Shown piece after piece: positions 62,844 through 64,000 of a DNA stretch of 64,000 nucleotides. The stretch comes from JAGWAJ01 sp026707615 (GTDB lineage: Bacteria; Acidobacteriota; Vicinamibacteria; Vicinamibacterales; UBA8438). Each line of letters starts with the position of its first letter. Position 1 is the stretch's first letter. The stretch spans positions 1 to 64,000 of the forward strand of contig CBDBMW010000013.1 of assembly GCA_965207595.1 (NCBI GenBank), in the 5' to 3' direction. A model generated the notes under the pieces. It saw nothing but the letters and a program-made list of their open reading frames with translations. It was not told the DNA's origin and searched no databases. Both the position numbers and the translations under genes were made by a program.

Positions 62844-63233
62844 GAGCGAGTCTACCGGAACATCCGGACCCGACACGCGGCCCTCGGTCCGTTGCAGCCG
62901 GCCGTCTTTGCCGTTTGGGGTGCAGCTCGAGCGCCCAAGCGATTCGTGCGCGGTCGTCCGTTGCGGGTCGACGTCGCCAGCCATCAGCGCCCGGGAGCGT
63001 TGGCCTCCCGCTGCTCCTCCTCGGCCGCCTCCGCGGCGTGGTCGACCCGGCGCCAGCCGCGGGACGATGTCCTGCAGGTCGAACTCGTGAGATCAGGGAC
63101 CAGCAGGTCGTTCGTCGCGGCGTCGACGCGGGCGGAGAACCGGCGATGTCGTACACTCGTGGGCGAATTGCTTGGTAAGAGTTCCCCAGGATGAGCATGC
63201 GGCGGCCAGCGCTCAGCGGGCTGCGAGACACCG
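62844..63233. other. Intergenic region between divergent genes
   Basis: GC-rich 390-bp gap between the partner gene (minus) and the nuclease gene (plus). No frame here has family features, and no RNA or repeat is apparent. Confidence 0.4.
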
Positions 63234-64000
63234 ATGCACCACGAACTGCAGAAACTGCTCGATGATCCCCGTTTCCGGAGGTACCACGCGGAGGTCGTGA
63301 AGCCGAGGACGTTCAATCCGTTCGACGCCCTCCGGTATTCCGACTACGAGATCCGCCACAGCAACGTGCTGGCGTGGCTGCTACAGCCAGACGAGACGCA
63401 CGGGATTGGCGGTGCGTTTCACGGCCGCGCTGAACGAGGAGGCCGGAAGGCAGCGCGTCTCTCTCATTCCAGTGCAGGCCAGCTTCGCGGCGGACAACAT
63501 CCGAGTCGAACGCGAACTCGACTACGTAGACATCACGCTCTTCTTCAAGAGGGAGAGAGCTGTCGTCGCCATCGAGAACAAGACGGACGAAACGACGCCG
63601 GATCATGAGAAACAAGTGATGGCCTACGAGAAGACGCTCCGCGACAAGTACGGAGGCAAGCACACTATGATCCGGGAGCGTCCTGCTGACGGCGTCGCGC
63701 GAGCCGGGTTCTTCCCGTGGCGACTTCATTCACCTGAGCTGGACCCGAGTCCGGGACATCGTGGACTCGATCCGGCAACGCGAGCGATTCGAGTCCGAAG
63801 AAGGAAAGAAGGTTCGAACGTTCCTCGGGCAGTACCTCGAAATCGTCGCGAGGTTGGCCGAACGGCCGGAAACCGAATCGGACTACTTCGGTACGCTACT
63901 GGACGACTATGGGCATGTCCTGAACGAGCTGCTGACGGAGCGGGAGAAGGGGTTCGGCAGCGGCGACGAGGTCTCGTCGGCGAACGACCTCGGCGAGTAC
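63234..64000 (+). pseudogene. PD-(D/E)XK nuclease superfamily gene with two frameshifts, running off the edge
   Basis: The reading starts MHHELQKLLDDPRFRRYHAE and includes EIRHSNVLAWLLQPDETHGI. Near 63,415 it moves to another frame that carries the catalytic core: VERELDYVDITLFF and VVAIENKTDE. Near 63,675 it moves again to LTASREPGSS and DFIHLSWTRVRDIVDSI, open to the right edge. The order matches PD-(D/E)XK nucleases of defence islands. Two single-base shifts may be read errors or true decay. Confidence 0.7.

Noticed and set aside
1..64000. tRNA or rRNA genes
   Set aside because: Gaps were read for T-loop (GGTTCGAATCC-like) and anticodon-arm patterns; none paired into a cloverleaf. A covariance-model search would be decisive.

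Overview
The window joins two stretches of very different DNA. Positions 1 to about 45,250 have moderate GC and an AT-rich intergenic style. They carry a gene set I associate with sponge-symbiont bacteria of the Candidatus Poribacteria type: LamG and FG-GAP/ASPIC-UnbV secreted proteins, a Cys-type sulfatase, an FGE-fold lipoprotein, a multihaem cytochrome with TPRs, HicAB and MNT-HEPN modules, and many small palindromic repeats. Positions from about 45,260 to 64,000 are strongly GC-rich. They carry a PadR regulator next to an ADOP-type FtsX/MacB permease, which is typical of Acidobacteriota. The change is abrupt, cuts one gene on each side and has no mobile-element end at the joint, so an assembly chimera is the simplest explanation. 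Taxonomy is inferred from gene content only.

Region 1 (1-9.5 kb, all minus strand) is a defence-like operon behind a near-consensus promoter. The order is XRE/ImmA-type HTH peptidase, DUF4411 PIN-like protein, a 1,125-aa HEPN-DUF499 P-loop ATPase, an Rpn-type PD-(D/E)XK protein with a coupled C-terminal remnant of a paralogue, a 927-aa DUF1156 DNA methylase, and the start of one more gene at the left edge. Region 2 (9.8-20 kb) has secreted LamG and FG-GAP proteins, a UvrD/AddA-like helicase whose nuclease core looks inactivated, an ABC ATPase, an FGE-fold lipoprotein and selA. Region 3 (20.1-25.8 kb) is rich in small mobile repeats. Two 221-bp near-identical inverted copies of a MITE-like element bracket an unrecognised 590-aa protein and a 53-aa Gly/Lys/Arg-rich protein. 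Two shorter MITE-like elements follow, and one sits between the promoter and the start of hicBA. Region 4 (25.9-42.4 kb) holds household and envelope genes: cytochrome, SDR, FAH-family protein, MNT-HEPN fusion, ABC ATPase, phosphoesterase plus sulfatase, ComM-like ATPase, an ion channel with an unusual filter, a LecA-like lectin, cyclophilins and a LamG protein. Region 5 (42.4-45.25 kb) has an IS630-type element with an A8 frameshift site, inserted in an already decaying coiled-coil gene, and two small membrane or secreted proteins.

Region 6 (45.26-53.2 kb, GC-rich) holds a reconstructed 1,988-aa P-loop ATPase gene split by a second, unrelated IS630 element with a TA duplication. It is translationally coupled to a downstream gene that the junction truncates. 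I do not recognise this pair as a named system. Region 7 (53.5-64 kb) has a stand-alone LigD-type 3'-phosphoesterase, a molybdopterin oxidoreductase, an ABC ATPase without a signature motif, a DUF3810 membrane protein, ADOP permease plus PadR, a nucleotidyltransferase-like remnant with its partner, and a PD-(D/E)XK nuclease gene with two frameshifts that runs off the right edge.

No tRNA, rRNA or CRISPR array was recognised. All statements come from reading the sequence; no database search was possible.
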